In this document: positions 62,409 through 64,000 of the stretch, piece by piece
Layout of the letters: each line of letters begins with the position of its first letter
Numbering within the stretch: the first letter of the stretch is position 1
From: Amycolatopsis australiensis
GTDB lineage: Bacteria; Actinomycetota; Actinomycetes; Mycobacteriales; Pseudonocardiaceae
Direction: 5' to 3'
Length of the DNA: 64,000 nucleotides
Assembly (NCBI RefSeq): GCF_900119165.1
Contig: NZ_FPJG01000006.1
Location: 3,286,001 to 3,350,000, forward strand
The notes under the pieces: model-generated
What the model was told of the DNA's origin: nothing
Database searches by the model: none
The model's input: the letters and a program-made list of their open reading frames with translations, nothing else
Program-made: the position numbers and the translations under genes

Positions 62409-64000
62409 TCAGGACTGCGCGTCGAAGTCCCGTGCCGCCAGTGCCCGGACGATGCCCGCCCGGCCCTCCGACACCAGCCGCCGCAGGGCCTGCGGGTGGT
62501 CTCCGGCCAGCCACTCGTCCGAGGCCGTCACCGTCTCCGGGGCCACCGCCCACGACGGGTACAGCCCGATCGCCATCGGCTGGGCCCGCTCGCTCGACCG
62601 GCGCTGCCAGACCTCGTCGATGACCTCGAAGTACTTCGCCACGTACGCGTCCAGCAGCGCCTTCTGGCCCGGGTGCGAGAAGCCCGAGATCAGCGCGTCG
62701 CTGACCGCGTTGGGCAGCTCGTCGTCGTACACCGCGCGCTGCCACGCGTCCGCCTTGGCCTCCGCCGTCGGGCGCAGGGCCCGCGCGCGCTCCGCCTGGC
62801 GGCGGCCCGTCGCCGTGTTGTCGCGGGCCAGCTCGGCGTCGATCTCTTCCGAGCCCGCCCGGCCGTGCGCCACCAGCGCGTGCAGCAGGCGCCAGCGCAG
62901 GTCCGTGTCCACCGTCAGCCCCGCCAGCGGTGCCGACCCGTCGAGCCAGCCGGCCAGCACGTCCAGCGTCGCGTCGTCCAGCACCGACCCGGCCAGGGAG
63001 TTCACGAACGCCAGCTGGTGGTCCGAGCCCGGCTCGGCGCCACGGGCCAGCTCCAGCAGCCGCGCGGTGAACGACGGCCAGCCCGTCGAAGCCGCCCACT
63101 CCTGCTCGGCGTACGAGTTCAGCGCCGTCTGCGCCTGCAGCAGCAGCCGCTGGACGACGCCGACCTCGCTCTCGGTGTGGATGCCGCGCTGGACCAGCGT
63201 GACGAAGTCGCGGGCCTTCAGCTCGGCCTCGCGGGTCATCTCCCACGCCGCCGACCAGCACAGCGTCCGCGGCAGCGGCTCGGTGATGTCGGCGATGCGG
63301 TCGATCAGCGTGGTCAGCGACGCCGGGTCCAGCCGCATCGTGCAGTAGGTCAGGTCGTCGTCGTTGACCAGCACCAGCTTGCCCGCGGCCTGGCCGACCA
63401 GCTGCGGCACCTCGGTGCGCTCGCCGTCGACGTCCAGCTCGACGCGCTGGGTCCGGACGAGCTTGCCGGCGCCGTCCTCGTCGTAGATGCCGACGGCGAC
63501 GCGGTGGGTGCGCAGCTCACCGGCGCCCGGCTTCGCCCCGGACTGCACGACGGCGAACGACGTGATCTTGCCGTCCGCGCCGACCTCGTAGCGCGGGCTG
63601 AGCGAGTTCAGCCCGGTCGTCTCCAGCCACTGCGCGCTCCACCACGACAGGTCGCGCCCGGACGCCTCCTCCAGCGCGCCCAGCAGGTCCGCCAGGGTCG
63701 CGTTGCCCCAGGCGTGCTTGCCGAAGTACACCTTCAGGCCGTCGAGGAAGTGGTCCAGCCCGACGTAGGCGACGAGCTGCTTGAGCACGCTCGCGCCCTT
63801 GGCGTAGGTGATGCCGTCGAAGTTCACCTCGACCGCGTGCAGGTCGACGATGTCGGCCGCGATCGGGTGCGTCGAGGGCAGCTGGTCCTGCCGGTAGGCC
63901 CACGACTTCTCGATGTTCGCGAAGCTGGTCCACGCGTTCTTGTACTCGGTGGCCTCGGCCTGGGCCAGGACGCTGGCGAAGGTCGCGAACGACTCGTTCA
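62409..64000 (-). CDS. pepN: Aminopeptidase N, C-terminal part (cut by window edge)
   Basis: An open frame of 530 residues continuing past the right edge. It starts within the M1 catalytic domain (NESFATFASVLAQAEATEYK, IAADIVDLHAVEVNFDGITY, AKGASVLKQL). The ERAP1-C-like helical domain follows (LVLVNDDDLTYCTMRLDPAS, LCWSAAWEMTREAELKARDF) and the protein ends FDAQS. The H-E-x-x-H zinc site lies just outside the window. This is the actinobacterial PepN (Rv2467-like), which trims N-terminal residues from peptides in the cytoplasm. Confidence 0.93.
   Translation of the reverse strand, partial: NESFATFASVLAQAEATEYKNAWTSFANIEKSWAYRQDQLPSTHPIAADIVDLHAVEVNFDGITYAKGASVLKQLVAYVGLDHFLDGLKVYFGKHAWGNATLADLLGALEEASGRDLSWWSAQWLETTGLNSLSPRYEVGADGKITSFAVVQSGAKPGAGELRTHRVAVGIYDEDGAGKLVRTQRVELDVDGERTEVPQLVGQAAGKLVLVNDDDLTYCTMRLDPASLTTLIDRIADITEPLPRTLCWSAAWEMTREAELKARDFVTLVQRGIHTESEVGVVQRLLLQAQTALNSYAEQEWAASTGWPSFTARLLELARGAEPGSDHQLAFVNSLAGSVLDDATLDVLAGWLDGSAPLAGLTVDTDLRWRLLHALVAHGRAGSEEIDAELARDNTATGRRQAERARALRPTAEAKADAWQRAVYDDELPNAVSDALISGFSHPGQKALLDAYVAKYFEVIDEVWQRRSSERAQPMAIGLYPSWAVAPETVTASDEWLAGDHPQALRRLVSEGRAGIVRALAARDFDAQS

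Overview
This is a very GC-rich actinomycete window. It most resembles a Pseudonocardiaceae genome such as Amycolatopsis: near-universal G/C in third codon positions, frequent GTG starts, many ATGA/GTGA-coupled genes, and a right-hand block ettA - gdh - thioesterase - aglA - glbO - HNH nuclease - ctaJ-like - DUF5130 - pepN that follows the order I know from the Mycobacterium Rv2467-Rv2477c region. The genus is inference.

Layout. (1) 1-6.1 kb holds mixed genes: the 5' end of a DUF2855 gene, a Cys-nucleophile thioesterase, a RibD-C reductase, an acyltransferase-3, a DUF2306 membrane protein and a secreted TAP-type peptidase. (2) 6.2-37.1 kb is a dissociated biosynthetic gene cluster. Left arm: TylF-type O-methyltransferase, FkbH-like glyceryl transferase with its ACP, a secreted neocarzinostatin-fold protein, two tandem DpsC/CerJ-type KASIII enzymes (one Ser, one Cys nucleophile), an IS481 relic, a KASIII with a ~290-residue extra N-terminal domain, a FabG reductase and a free-standing condensation domain. 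Centre: MATE exporter, then an operon A-PCP / HpaB-type hydroxylase / second free C domain / leaderless solute-binding protein. Right arm: CCoA-type O-methyltransferase, DmpF-type acylating aldehyde dehydrogenase, DmpG-type aldolase, ACP, LnmK-type acyltransferase/decarboxylase; then A-subdomain-PCP, class I aminotransferase and SDR; then class III aminotransferase, GMC oxidoreductase and an epoxide hydrolase-cytochrome P450 fusion. (3) 37.1-40.2 kb is an eroded zone: tRNA-Arg(TCT) with two decayed partial copies, a ~40-bp degenerate repeat tract, an I36 inhibitor-like secreted protein and LacI/MFS gene relics. (4) 40.3-64 kb is mostly conserved chromosome: histidine kinase, phosphatase, CopD-CtaG fusion, ettA, a repeat-rich 947-aa protein, gdh, thioesterase, a frameshifted WYL regulator/RidA pair, aglA, glbO, MscS, HNH nuclease, a protein built from fifteen GTRVTx hexads, ctaJ-like, DUF5130 and pepN.

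How the cluster may work (inference). Acyl units could come from glyceryl-ACP (FkbH) and propionyl-ACP (LnmK type), with KASIII enzymes moving or condensing acyl groups. The DmpF/DmpG pair run in the synthetic direction would make a 4-hydroxy-2-oxoacid that an aminotransferase could convert to an unusual amino acid. One A-PCP activates an amino acid whose pocket resembles hydroxyphenylglycine codes, with HpaB hydroxylation and O-methylation following. Free C domains would join carrier-bound pieces, the GMC oxidase and EH-P450 would tailor, and MATE would export. No complete PKS module, no multidomain NRPS and no cluster-situated regulator is present. Several divergent intergenic regions share a palindrome, best copy TCTCCGCAATTGCGGAGA, which may be the operator of a regulator encoded elsewhere.
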